From Candidatus Cloacimonadota bacterium (lineage in GTDB: Bacteria; Muiribacteriota; UBA6191; JACPRK01), in NCBI GenBank assembly GCA_021772705.1, contig JAJFLN010000729.1, positions 1-35,846 on the forward strand: DNA of 35,846 nucleotides. Reading direction: 5' to 3'. The first letter of the stretch is position 1; the number at the start of each line of letters is the position of its first letter. The notes under the pieces are model-generated. The model worked only from the letters and a program-made list of their open reading frames with translations. It had not been told where the DNA came from and ran no database searches. The translations under genes were made by a program, and so were the position numbers. Shown here piece by piece: positions 8,545 through 17,444 of this stretch.

Positions 8545-9840
8545 TCAGTAGCGCAGTCCTTTCAGGACGGTGCAGCGGAGGGACTCCGATGCTGGCGGAA
8601 GGCCCGTGATCCGCTCAAAATTGAACGAACGATTCGTCAGGTGGGAAACGACCTGGAACAGGTCGCGCTCCGTGGTGGTGTGTAGCTCCATCAACTCCCT
8701 CAATCCTGCCTCGTCTTGCCCTGTCTCCAGGGGAAGCGGCAGGGCCATCGCTCGCGACAGATTGCGGCGCTGGCTCACCAGCTCGGAGAAGAATGTCTGA
8801 TAGGCGGCTGCTCGATCGGGCCTGCGGAAACAGCGACCGACCATCCAGGCCGCTGCTGTGCCCGAGAAGACGGCCAGCACCACTCCCAGGGAGAAGATGG
8901 GATCGATGAATCCTCCAGCATCGCCGACCACGAAGTATCCGGGCCCGGCGTGGGAGCTGACACGGAACGAGTAATCGTAGAGCGCGCGGACGCTGCCGGG
9001 AATGTAATCGGCTTCCTCCAGCAGGTCCTTCAGATAGGGCAAGCTGTGACAGTGCTCCAGGAAGAACCGTTCCTTATGCGACCCACTCAGCTCGGACTTC
9101 TTTACGCTGGACATGGGGAGAACGAGGCCGACGCTCGTGCTCGAACGCATCGGAATGTGCCACGACCATCCCGTCGGTCCAATCGACGAAACAAACGTGG
9201 TGGGCCGAACCTGGCGAAGGCTCTCCATCGGATGGACCTCTCCTCCGTCCGCCACGTACTTACCGCCCTGGAAGTAGCCCCATACGGACAGGAAACGGAA
9301 ATCATCGTCCGGTCGCCTCATGTTCTTCGCTCTGGCGATGCAGGAGGCCCGGCCGCTCGCATCGATTATGTACCGGGCCGACAGGGAACCGGATACCTCC
9401 TCCGACAGAGAGTGATACCTCAGCTCCCCGCCCTGGTCGTCGAGGCGAGCGACGGAGTTGACGGCCACCTCCTCGAAGATCCGAGCGCCTGCACCACGAG
9501 CATGCTCCAGGAGGATCTTGTCGAACCTGTCCCGCTCGACGTGAAGCCCGGGACGGTCGAATCCGAAATCTCCGAACGTCATCTGTCGGAGACAGCCATC
9601 CCAGGCCACCGTCCCTCCCGATTTCTTGATGAATCCTTCTTCCTCGATCGCATCGGAGATTCCTATCCTGTCCGCGTACTTCCAGAAGTGAGGGATCACG
9701 CTCTCGCCGACCATGTTTCGAGGGTGGCGGGCCTTCTCGAGAAGGACCACATCACGACCTTGTCGCGCCAGCATGGCGGCCGCCGAGCTACCCGCCGGAC
9801 CGCCCCCGATGATCGCCACGTCGCAGGTCTTGGGAATCAT
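8545..9840 (-). CDS. FAD-dependent oxidoreductase, flavin-dependent halogenase-like
   Basis: N-terminal GxGxxG (IIGGGPAGSSAA); WxWxIP signature (GWSWHIPM); FIDPIFSLGV matching an FxxPxxSxG motif. Confidence 0.85.
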   Translation of the reverse strand: MIPKTCDVAIIGGGPAGSSAAAMLARQGRDVVLLEKARHPRNMVGESVIPHFWKYADRIGISDAIEEEGFIKKSGGTVAWDGCLRQMTFGDFGFDRPGLHVERDRFDKILLEHARGAGARIFEEVAVNSVARLDDQGGELRYHSLSEEVSGSLSARYIIDASGRASCIARAKNMRRPDDDFRFLSVWGYFQGGKYVADGGEVHPMESLRQVRPTTFVSSIGPTGWSWHIPMRSSTSVGLVLPMSSVKKSELSGSHKERFFLEHCHSLPYLKDLLEEADYIPGSVRALYDYSFRVSSHAGPGYFVVGDAGGFIDPIFSLGVVLAVFSGTAAAWMVGRCFRRPDRAAAYQTFFSELVSQRRNLSRAMALPLPLETGQDEAGLRELMELHTTTERDLFQVVSHLTNRSFNFERITGLPPASESLRCTVLKGLRY

Positions 9841-10151
9841 GAGACAGAACCTCCCTCTTCCGCGGCCGAGAACGCCGGGTCAATCTCCGCCGTGGCCAGC
9901 TGCCGGTGGACCAGCTCGGCAATTCGCCTCGGAGTTTCGAAATTTGCCGGAATGAGCAACCCAGAATCGAGCAACACGTCGTATTCGTCTTCGAGGAATG
10001 CCACCAGCTGGATGAAGCCCATGGAGTCCATCAGGTCGGCCGTGAACAAGTTCGTGTCCACATCGATCTCGGTCACCGTTTTCCCGGATTCTTCCCGGAT
10101 CCAGTCAACGATCTGTTCAAGTCTTCTGTCCGCCTTCGAGGCCATGGCCAT
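9837..10151 (-). CDS. Acyl carrier protein
   Basis: MAMASKADRRLEQIVDWIREESGKTVTEIDVDTNLFTADLMDSMGFIQLVAFLEDEYDVLL...; candidate phosphopantetheine Ser in DSMGF; stop overlaps the halogenase-like start (ATGA). The listed 245-aa ORF is over-extended upstream. Confidence 0.85.
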   Translation of the reverse strand: MAMASKADRRLEQIVDWIREESGKTVTEIDVDTNLFTADLMDSMGFIQLVAFLEDEYDVLLDSGLLIPANFETPRRIAELVHRQLATAEIDPAFSAAEEGGSVS

Positions 10152-10640
10152 GGACCGCCTCCCCCCGGGGGGCTTCCCCGGAACCAGGTGAACTCCGTTT
10201 GGATGATCAGAAGCCCATCCTCTGTAGGGCGACTCACAAGGTGCGCCCTCGGGAGGGAACCATGGCAGACGAAGGGGGTGCAGGGCTGTGATGCGGAGCA
10301 CTGAATCGGCTGTGACGCAGGAGGCAACGGGGTGAATCGCTAATGGTGCAGAGGTCACAGCATCCGTGCGAGCTGCGTGAAATAGTGGTGCTGGCTGGAG
10401 GAAACGATCGGGCCAGCGCGGACAGTCCGGCAGAACACTCGGCGTCTCTTCCAGTCGTGCCAGGGGATCTTGCGGTCCTTGCGAGGGGATTCGGCCCCGG
10501 AATTGCGGCAGTGTAGATGACGTCACCGTTCGTGCGATCAGGATCAGCAGCCTCAGTTGTGACCAGCCACACAATGATCGGTACGCGGGCGTATTCTTTG
10601 AGCATCTTCCACACAGATACCCGGGGGGACCGTAGCCAGA

Positions 10641-11408
10641 GTGTTCTTCAGACCCATGGTTAGATGGAAGCTGGTGGCAGGTCTCGCAACGCTGCTCGTC
10701 CTTGCGGGAGCGATCGCATGGTCATGGTTGCGCCATCCGGAAACCACAGCCGCAATGAGGGGCCGGGAGGTCGCTCGGCGGCTGGGCTGCTTCGCCTGTC
10801 ACGGTCCAGATGGACTTGGAGGCGTCGCCGCTCCCGGCGGGGCTGGAGCAAACATGCCGGGGTGGGGCGGAGCTGCGGCGGCAATGTACATGAAGAGCGA
10901 AGAGCAGATCCGGGAGTGGATTCTGTACGGAGCACCGAGGAGTGGGTCGAGAGATGGCACGGCATGGACAACCGATGGCCTCGTCGAAATGCCGGCCTAC
11001 CACGATCTCCTTTCGAACCGGGACCTGGACGATCTTGTGGCCTACTTCCTGGCGGTCTCGGGCTGGGCGCCGGAGATCCCCGACGGCCCCTTCGAGGGCC
11101 GGCGAGTCGCGACTCGCATTGGCTGCTTCGGCTGTCACGGTCCATCGGGAATGGGGGGCGTGCCAAATCCTGGGAGCTTCAAGGGACACATCTCGCCCTG
11201 GGACGGAGAGGAATTCCGTGAACTGGTTCGGAGCGACGCGGAGCTTCGGGAGTGGATTCTGGACGGGTCCATCGCCCGGCTGAGGGACAATCCGCTTGCA
11301 CGGTACTTCCTTGACGGCCAGAAGACCCAGATGCCGGCTTATCGCGGTCACATCTCCAACGAGGAGCTGAACCTGATGGTCCAGTACGTCGGCTGGTTGA
11401 GGCGATGA
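10641..11408 (+). CDS. Exported/membrane-anchored diheme c-type cytochrome
   Basis: N-terminal hydrophobic segment; two CxxCH motifs (GCFACHGPDGLGG, GCFGCHGPSGMGG) in repeated domains. Confidence 0.88.
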   Translation: MFFRPMVRWKLVAGLATLLVLAGAIAWSWLRHPETTAAMRGREVARRLGCFACHGPDGLGGVAAPGGAGANMPGWGGAAAAMYMKSEEQIREWILYGAPRSGSRDGTAWTTDGLVEMPAYHDLLSNRDLDDLVAYFLAVSGWAPEIPDGPFEGRRVATRIGCFGCHGPSGMGGVPNPGSFKGHISPWDGEEFRELVRSDAELREWILDGSIARLRDNPLARYFLDGQKTQMPAYRGHISNEELNLMVQYVGWLRR

Positions 11409-13198
11409 TGACTCGCATGGTCCTGGTCTTCATCATCGTGGCCCTGACGTCACTGCTGATCTCGCCCCCATCGAGTGCTTCGAAGCCGGCCGAGCCGGTC
11501 TACAGATCACCGATCCATATCAGCCTCTCTCCTGACGGAGCGACCGCCTACGTCGTCAATCAGGGCTCGGACTCCGTGTCGATCCTCGACGTGCGAAGCC
11601 GTCGAGTGATCGGGGAGATCCCGGTCGGGTCCTATCCGGCCCACGCTGCTGTCTCCGCCGACGGTCTGAGACTCCATGTGAGTAGCCAGTATGGCGCCAG
11701 CGTGGAAATCGTGGACCTGCAGAGCAGGACCGTCGCTCGATATATCCCGACCGACTTCGGTCCACAGGGAGTGTGCCTCTCGGAGGATGGAGCCACCCTC
11801 TACACCGCCAACTCCGTATCCGGCACGGTCTCGTTTCTGGATCTGAAGACCGGCCGGAGCGCCTTCACTGTTCCCGTGGGGCGTGACCCACGATACGTGG
11901 CTCGAACCCCTGACAGCTCTCGACTGATCGTGACCAACGGCCTGTCCCGCAGCGTCTCCATTATCAATCCGGCCCACGGCACGGTCGTCGAGACACGGGA
12001 GCTGGGCAGGGCCTCCCTCCTGCGGCAGGTAGTCTGTTCATCCGATGGCCGGTGGGCCTTCGTGGCGCACCTGGTTTCCCACGATGAAACGGCGACGTTG
12101 CAGATGGAGCGCGGGTGGATTCATTCCAACGGCATCTCGATCCTCGATCTTCAAGAGCCGGGTCACTACGTGACACTTCTGCTCGACCGTCTTCTCCGGG
12201 GAGCTGCCAACCCTTGGGGGCTGGCGCTCTCCGTCGACGGTCGACGACTGTATGTCTCACTTGCCGGTGCCCACGAGGTGGCGATCGTGGATGTGCCAGC
12301 AGCGCTCCGCCTGGTGAGTGAAACCGGGCCCGAGCAGGTCACCCCACTCTCGAAGGACGTGGAGATCGTGGAGCGGCGAGGAATTGCCCGGCGATTCGAG
12401 TCAGGCGGGCTCGGCCCTCGCAGCCTCGCGCTGAGCGAAGCGACGGGGGATCTGCTGGTAGCGAACTACTTCAGCGATGAAGTCTCCTTCCTGGATCCGG
12501 AGTCCGGTGAGATCCGGGCCGTCCTTCCCCTCGGCGCTCCCCAGGAGATGACGCTGTGGCGAAAGGGACAGCTGCTCTTCAATGACGCGCGGCTCTGCTA
12601 CCAGGGCTGGTACAGCTGCGCCAGCTGTCACCAGGAAGATGCCACGGTTGATGGCCTCAACTGGGACCTCCCGAACGATGGGCTGGGAAACTCGAAGAAC
12701 GCGAAGTCACTTCTCGATGTCCACGACTCGCCGCCAGCCATGTGGGGCGCCGTTCGAGCTGACATGGACGCAGCCGTGCAGGCGGGTCAGCGGTTCCTCG
12801 GGTCCATTCCGGTTCCCGAGAATCATCGGGCACTCCTTGCGTTCTTGGGCAATCCCAAGCGCGCGCCGAATCCCTATCGCTCCCGGGCTCCGGAGACCGT
12901 GGCACGAGGCCGGCAGGTCTTCGAGCGGGCTCGTTGTGGGGCCTGTCACCCTGCACCGGTCTACACGGACATGAAAAAGCATGACGTGGGTCTGGCGGCC
13001 AAAACGGACTTGAGGTCCCGGCTGGACACACCGTCGCTCCGCGGCTGCTACAAGACGGCTCCCTACTTGCACGACGGCCGAGCCGAGTCGCTCCGAGAGA
13101 TCTTCAGGTCGCACAATCCAGAGGATCGGCACGGCCGAACGTCGGGCCTGTCGAACAATGAACTCGAGGACCTGCTCGAGTTTCTGAGGAGTCTCTGA
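11405..13198 (+). CDS. YVTN/YncE-type beta-propeller fused to a C-terminal cytochrome c peroxidase/MauG-like diheme domain
   Basis: Repeats such as SPDGATAYVVNQGSDSVSILDVRSRRVIGEIPVGSYP; heme motifs CASCH and CGACH; TPSLRGCYKTAPYLHDGRAESLREIF; overlaps the preceding stop. Confidence 0.88.
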   Translation: MMTRMVLVFIIVALTSLLISPPSSASKPAEPVYRSPIHISLSPDGATAYVVNQGSDSVSILDVRSRRVIGEIPVGSYPAHAAVSADGLRLHVSSQYGASVEIVDLQSRTVARYIPTDFGPQGVCLSEDGATLYTANSVSGTVSFLDLKTGRSAFTVPVGRDPRYVARTPDSSRLIVTNGLSRSVSIINPAHGTVVETRELGRASLLRQVVCSSDGRWAFVAHLVSHDETATLQMERGWIHSNGISILDLQEPGHYVTLLLDRLLRGAANPWGLALSVDGRRLYVSLAGAHEVAIVDVPAALRLVSETGPEQVTPLSKDVEIVERRGIARRFESGGLGPRSLALSEATGDLLVANYFSDEVSFLDPESGEIRAVLPLGAPQEMTLWRKGQLLFNDARLCYQGWYSCASCHQEDATVDGLNWDLPNDGLGNSKNAKSLLDVHDSPPAMWGAVRADMDAAVQAGQRFLGSIPVPENHRALLAFLGNPKRAPNPYRSRAPETVARGRQVFERARCGACHPAPVYTDMKKHDVGLAAKTDLRSRLDTPSLRGCYKTAPYLHDGRAESLREIFRSHNPEDRHGRTSGLSNNELEDLLEFLRSL

Positions 13199-16100
13199 TG
13201 CGCTGGCTGGTCATACTCCTGGGACTCACGGTCGTTTCGCTGTCGGCGCTGGCCCGAGAGACTCCTCCGGAGAGCGTCCGGGCGGCTCCACCGGAGGACC
13301 CAGCCGCCCTGGGGACGGCGCCGTCCCATTTCGGTAAGCTCACCAGCAGCCGCTGGGCCTACGGCGGGCGCCACGAGCGGCGAAACCTGACTCCCGTGGC
13401 CAATCCGAATCGGGCCCCGGAGCCACAGCCCCGCCGCGATCACCCCTACGATGTCGCCGTCTCTGCCGATGGGACGAAGGTCTACATCGGCCTGCTCGGA
13501 TCCGAACTGGAACCGGGAAGTGAGGTCGCCGTGTACGACGTGGCCACCGACGAGATCGTCAAGCGCATCGTCCTGAAGATGGCGGCAGAAAAGGGAGCCG
13601 CCGGCTCTGGTCCCGGCAGACTGACACTCCATCCGAGCGGGTACGCGCTGGTCGTGACGAATCGATTCTCCAACTTCGCCACTGTGATCGACACGCGAAC
13701 CGATCAGGTCACATCGGAGATTCCCCTCGACTTCTACTGCCAGGACATCGCCTTCACAGGGAAGGGCCAGCGAGCCTACGTGGCCAACCGGTACCTCGAC
13801 CAGGTGTTCGTCGTGGACGTCAAGGCTGGGGCCAGGTCACTGGAGGCGACCATGAGTGTGCAAGGAGGACTGGACGACCGGTCATTCTACAGGGAGGTTC
13901 ATCCGGCGCTGGTCCGTGGCTGCGGCACGGCCGGCTGTCACGACAGGAGTCGGGGTGGATTCGTCGCAGGCCCCGACGGCCGCGACAGTTTTCTCTCCGC
14001 CCTCGGCCACGTGCGACCCGGAAACTCGGCCGGGAGCCGCCTGATCCGGGCTGCGGTACGCACGGCCAATGGCGGGTACGGTGACCGGAAGCCTCTGTAT
14101 CTGAGTCACGCCGATGGGACGGTGGTCTTTCCGGATCCGGCGAACGATTCAGACTACCGGACAATCGCCCGGTGGATCGATGGGGCCTCCGAAGGTCCGG
14201 GAATTCCGGTGGGCAATCGGCGCAGCAAGCCGAAGGTCTGTGTGCTCAGCACCGATGAGCGTTACCTGTTCGTGGGAAACACGGGGACGCAGGACATCTC
14301 CATCGTGGACACGAAGACGCTGCGAGAGGTCGGCGGGATTTACATACAGAACGCTGTCGACGACCTGAAGGTGCACCACTCCCGCGAGACCGGTCGTGAC
14401 TATCTGATCGTGGCGACCCGAGGCGTTGGCTTCGGTGTCCCGGCGGAACGGGACCCCCACGGGGGAGAGAGCTGGGATGTCCGCAATCCGGCAGCCCACT
14501 TCTCCGTCTGGCGTGACACGATCACGGGCAGCATCCTGCCACGATCGGAACAGGAGATCCTGGGGCCATTCGATGCAGTCGATGGGACAGGGGAGATCGG
14601 TTTCAGGGACATGCAGAACGACATCGTCTTCATTGACCTCTCCCGTCTGGACATCCCGAGCGCCCTGGCCAGTAACGGGCTCCGGTACCTGCTGGAGCCA
14701 AACCGCTACGAGGCGCACCGAGGCTGGGTACGCTACACATCCGACACTGCGGAGTCCACCCGAGGGGACATCAAGGGCGACATCCCGCCGGACCTGATGC
14801 GTGTCGTGGGGGCAACGCCGGAACAGATGGCCATCGTGAAGGATCGTCTCTACGTGACCATGCTCGGGAGCAACCAGGTCCAGGAGTGGCGGATCGACGT
14901 CGGAGCCCGGGAGCCGAGCGACTATCTCGTTCCGGTCCGGGTGGTCGACACCGGGCTGCAGCCCATGGGGATCGCCGCTGCGCCGGACGGGACGGTCTAT
15001 GTGGCCAACTTCCTCGGAGGAACAGTCTCTGTGATTGACGCCAAGTCGGGTGCGTCACGAGAGGTAATCGTGGACCCTTCGGTGGAGCGTCTGCCCGTGC
15101 CGGCAACGAATGCCGAACGAGGGGAGATCTTCGTCCGGGGCGCCGCCTTCTCGTCTGACGGCGATCTCTCCTGCTTTCATTGCCATCGGGACGACATGAA
15201 CGATGGACGTGCCTGGGGCACTCACCAGGTGATGGCCCAGGAGTATCTGTCCGGGGCCGGAGAGGATTCCCGTCGCGCCATAGGCGCCACCATGGGTGTC
15301 CCCCAGCTTCGAGGGCTCAACGACATCCAGCCCCTCTACTTCGAGGGTACATTCACGGTGTTCGAACAGCCACGGGAAGCGATGATCGAGCAGGCGCCGA
15401 TCGACGACTTCCTGGGTTCGACTCCGGCCGGAGACTTCACCACCCTCGAGGCGCACGTCATGCGGCACGGAGCCGGAGATTTGACGCTCCCTGCTATTCA
15501 GCCAGGCGTGCTCGCGAGTCTGGAAGAACGTCGAGATGAGCTGTTCCGCCGTGAGTCGATACGTTACTTCGGCAAGGCCTACAGCCTGCTGGATGTCCAG
15601 CGCTTCGCCGGTGAGTGGCAGGCCAGCGAGCCGCGCCTCCTGCCGAACCCCTTCGACCAGACCAGCCGATCCGTGTTGCGAGGCAAGGTGCTGTTCGAGG
15701 ACCCGCAGGTCGGCTGTGTTTCGTGCCATCCCGCTCCTCACTTTGCCAAGAAGGACCTCCGGGACAACCGGCAGCAGGCCTTCGCGCCCCAGGTGACATT
15801 CACTGCCCGGGACGGCTCGTCGACCCTGATCGGAATGTACCGCCTGGACAGCATTAACGGAGTGCAGCGGGACCTGGAACCGTGGGATGTGGGGCGGGTG
15901 GAGGAGGTTCAGGGGCACTTCACGTCATTCCAGCTCCGGGGGATCTGGGATCGTCCGCCATCCTTCCTGCATAACGGAATGGCCCGGACTCTGCACGAGG
16001 TCGTCGCCACACCCGGTCATCCAGGACTCGGGAAATACAAGTACGAGCCGCTCATCGGCGGTGTCCCCGAGCGACCGGGCCGTCGAGAGGTGGGCTTCAA

Positions 16101-16251
16101 CATGACCTGGCTCTTCAAGAAGCGCTCGGACAGAACGAAGCTCCACATGAAGTCCGGGGCCCGGCTGGGTTTCGATACCCACGGCGGCACATCACACCTG
16201 ACGGCACAACAGGTCGACGACTTGGTCGACTTCCTGGACTCCATCGAATGA
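13198..16251 (+). CDS. Large exported beta-propeller/multiheme fusion with CX4CH, CFHCH and CVSCH motifs and a C-terminal MauG/peroxidase-like domain
   Basis: 1017 aa; signal-like N-terminus; propeller repeats; GCGTAGCHDRSRGG, LSCFHCHRDD, VGCVSCHPAPHF; start overlaps the upstream stop. Confidence 0.87.
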   Translation: MRWLVILLGLTVVSLSALARETPPESVRAAPPEDPAALGTAPSHFGKLTSSRWAYGGRHERRNLTPVANPNRAPEPQPRRDHPYDVAVSADGTKVYIGLLGSELEPGSEVAVYDVATDEIVKRIVLKMAAEKGAAGSGPGRLTLHPSGYALVVTNRFSNFATVIDTRTDQVTSEIPLDFYCQDIAFTGKGQRAYVANRYLDQVFVVDVKAGARSLEATMSVQGGLDDRSFYREVHPALVRGCGTAGCHDRSRGGFVAGPDGRDSFLSALGHVRPGNSAGSRLIRAAVRTANGGYGDRKPLYLSHADGTVVFPDPANDSDYRTIARWIDGASEGPGIPVGNRRSKPKVCVLSTDERYLFVGNTGTQDISIVDTKTLREVGGIYIQNAVDDLKVHHSRETGRDYLIVATRGVGFGVPAERDPHGGESWDVRNPAAHFSVWRDTITGSILPRSEQEILGPFDAVDGTGEIGFRDMQNDIVFIDLSRLDIPSALASNGLRYLLEPNRYEAHRGWVRYTSDTAESTRGDIKGDIPPDLMRVVGATPEQMAIVKDRLYVTMLGSNQVQEWRIDVGAREPSDYLVPVRVVDTGLQPMGIAAAPDGTVYVANFLGGTVSVIDAKSGASREVIVDPSVERLPVPATNAERGEIFVRGAAFSSDGDLSCFHCHRDDMNDGRAWGTHQVMAQEYLSGAGEDSRRAIGATMGVPQLRGLNDIQPLYFEGTFTVFEQPREAMIEQAPIDDFLGSTPAGDFTTLEAHVMRHGAGDLTLPAIQPGVLASLEERRDELFRRESIRYFGKAYSLLDVQRFAGEWQASEPRLLPNPFDQTSRSVLRGKVLFEDPQVGCVSCHPAPHFAKKDLRDNRQQAFAPQVTFTARDGSSTLIGMYRLDSINGVQRDLEPWDVGRVEEVQGHFTSFQLRGIWDRPPSFLHNGMARTLHEVVATPGHPGLGKYKYEPLIGGVPERPGRREVGFNMTWLFKKRSDRTKLHMKSGARLGFDTHGGTSHLTAQQVDDLVDFLDSIE

Positions 16252-17207
16252 CAACACGACTGACACAGGGTCTGATCGGTGCCGTGGCAGTGACCGTGAT
16301 CGGCTATCTGGTGATCTCCGGTAACTCGGCACCGGAGGCTTCCAGCTCGACAGTCGAGGAGATCCTCCACGGCCGGGACGGATCGATCATGGTGGTCGTT
16401 CCGGCGGCCAGGATCAGCACTGGCGATCACGAAACGCACCCGGACCTCCCGGCGGAACAGCTGGGCGACAAACCTCTCAAGCCTTACGAGGTCTTCACGG
16501 TCCGAGCAGAGCCCGGCTGGAGGCCGGGAAGCGAACCGGCGAGGACCATCGACGTCCCGGCCTTCGCCATCGACCGGTACGAGGTCAGCAACGGCCAGTA
16601 CCGGAAGTTCCTCGACTGGATCACACGAACCGGTGACCACCGGTCATGCCATCCCGATGAGGCGAAGTCGAAGGACCACACCCCCAGGTACTGGAAGGAG
16701 TTCAATCCGTTGCTGAGGGACCGGCGCTACGGGCAGACCACACCCTTCGGCTCCGAGACGTTCACGGGGAACTCGAATCCCGTGGTGGGAGTGGACTGGT
16801 TCGACGCCTTCGCCTACGCAGAGTGGGCGGGAAAGCGCCTCCCGGCGGAAGCGGAGTGGGAGCTGGCCGCCCGGGGTACTGATGGACGCCGGTGGCCCTG
16901 GGGAAGCGAGTGGCAGTGGGGGAAGGCGAACACGGGAGGAGAGAAGCGAGGTCTGGACACTGTTCCGAAGGGCAAGGAGAGAGATGGCTACATCTACTCT
17001 GCCCCCGTGGGCACCTACCCGGACGGAAGGAGCCCCTTCGGCTGTGACGATATGGCGGGAAACGTCGCCGAGTGGAGCCTGGAGCGAGCCGTCAGGGGCG
17101 GCAGTTCCCGAAGCTCTCCGAGTTCAGTTCGCTGCTCCGTCCGTTCGGTCCGTGAACCAGAGTTCCGGACGTTCACGCTGGGATTCCGCTGCGCCAGGGA
17201 TCTATGA
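16248..17207 (+). CDS. Exported/membrane-anchored FGE/SUMF1-fold (formylglycine-generating-like) protein
   Basis: FAIDRYEVSNGQYRKFLDWI...NPVVGVDWFDAFAYAEWAGKRLPAEAEWELAARG...WPWGSEWQWGKAN...DMAGNVAEWSLE..VRGGSS...LGFRCAR; N-terminal hydrophobic segment; overlaps the upstream stop. Confidence 0.88.
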   Translation: MTTRLTQGLIGAVAVTVIGYLVISGNSAPEASSSTVEEILHGRDGSIMVVVPAARISTGDHETHPDLPAEQLGDKPLKPYEVFTVRAEPGWRPGSEPARTIDVPAFAIDRYEVSNGQYRKFLDWITRTGDHRSCHPDEAKSKDHTPRYWKEFNPLLRDRRYGQTTPFGSETFTGNSNPVVGVDWFDAFAYAEWAGKRLPAEAEWELAARGTDGRRWPWGSEWQWGKANTGGEKRGLDTVPKGKERDGYIYSAPVGTYPDGRSPFGCDDMAGNVAEWSLERAVRGGSSRSSPSSVRCSVRSVREPEFRTFTLGFRCARDL

Positions 17208-17444
17208 GCACTGCATCCTGTCATCCATCGGCTCGAGAGCGCACGCCATCTGCGGTCAGATCGGGTTATGACAGAGCGCGTCAAAGTCGGACCAGCAATG
17301 GCGACTGAGGTCACCGCATCTGGAGCTGGCAGAGCGATAGACTGACGATGAATCCAGAATCCGGGCTCAGGTAACCCTCTCTCATGGCCTGCGGGAGCAT
17401 GACTCCGACAGGCCGCGGAGCGACCCATCCCCAGGAGGTTGGAC

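Noticed and set aside
8716-10191. 491-aa plus-strand ORF
   Set aside because: Antisense to the halogenase-like and ACP genes; no family signature; long shadow ORFs are expected at this GC content.
10226-10249. AGGGCG...CGCCCT inverted repeat upstream of the ACP gene
   Set aside because: Only 6-bp arms with a 12-nt gap; plausible by chance in GC-rich DNA.
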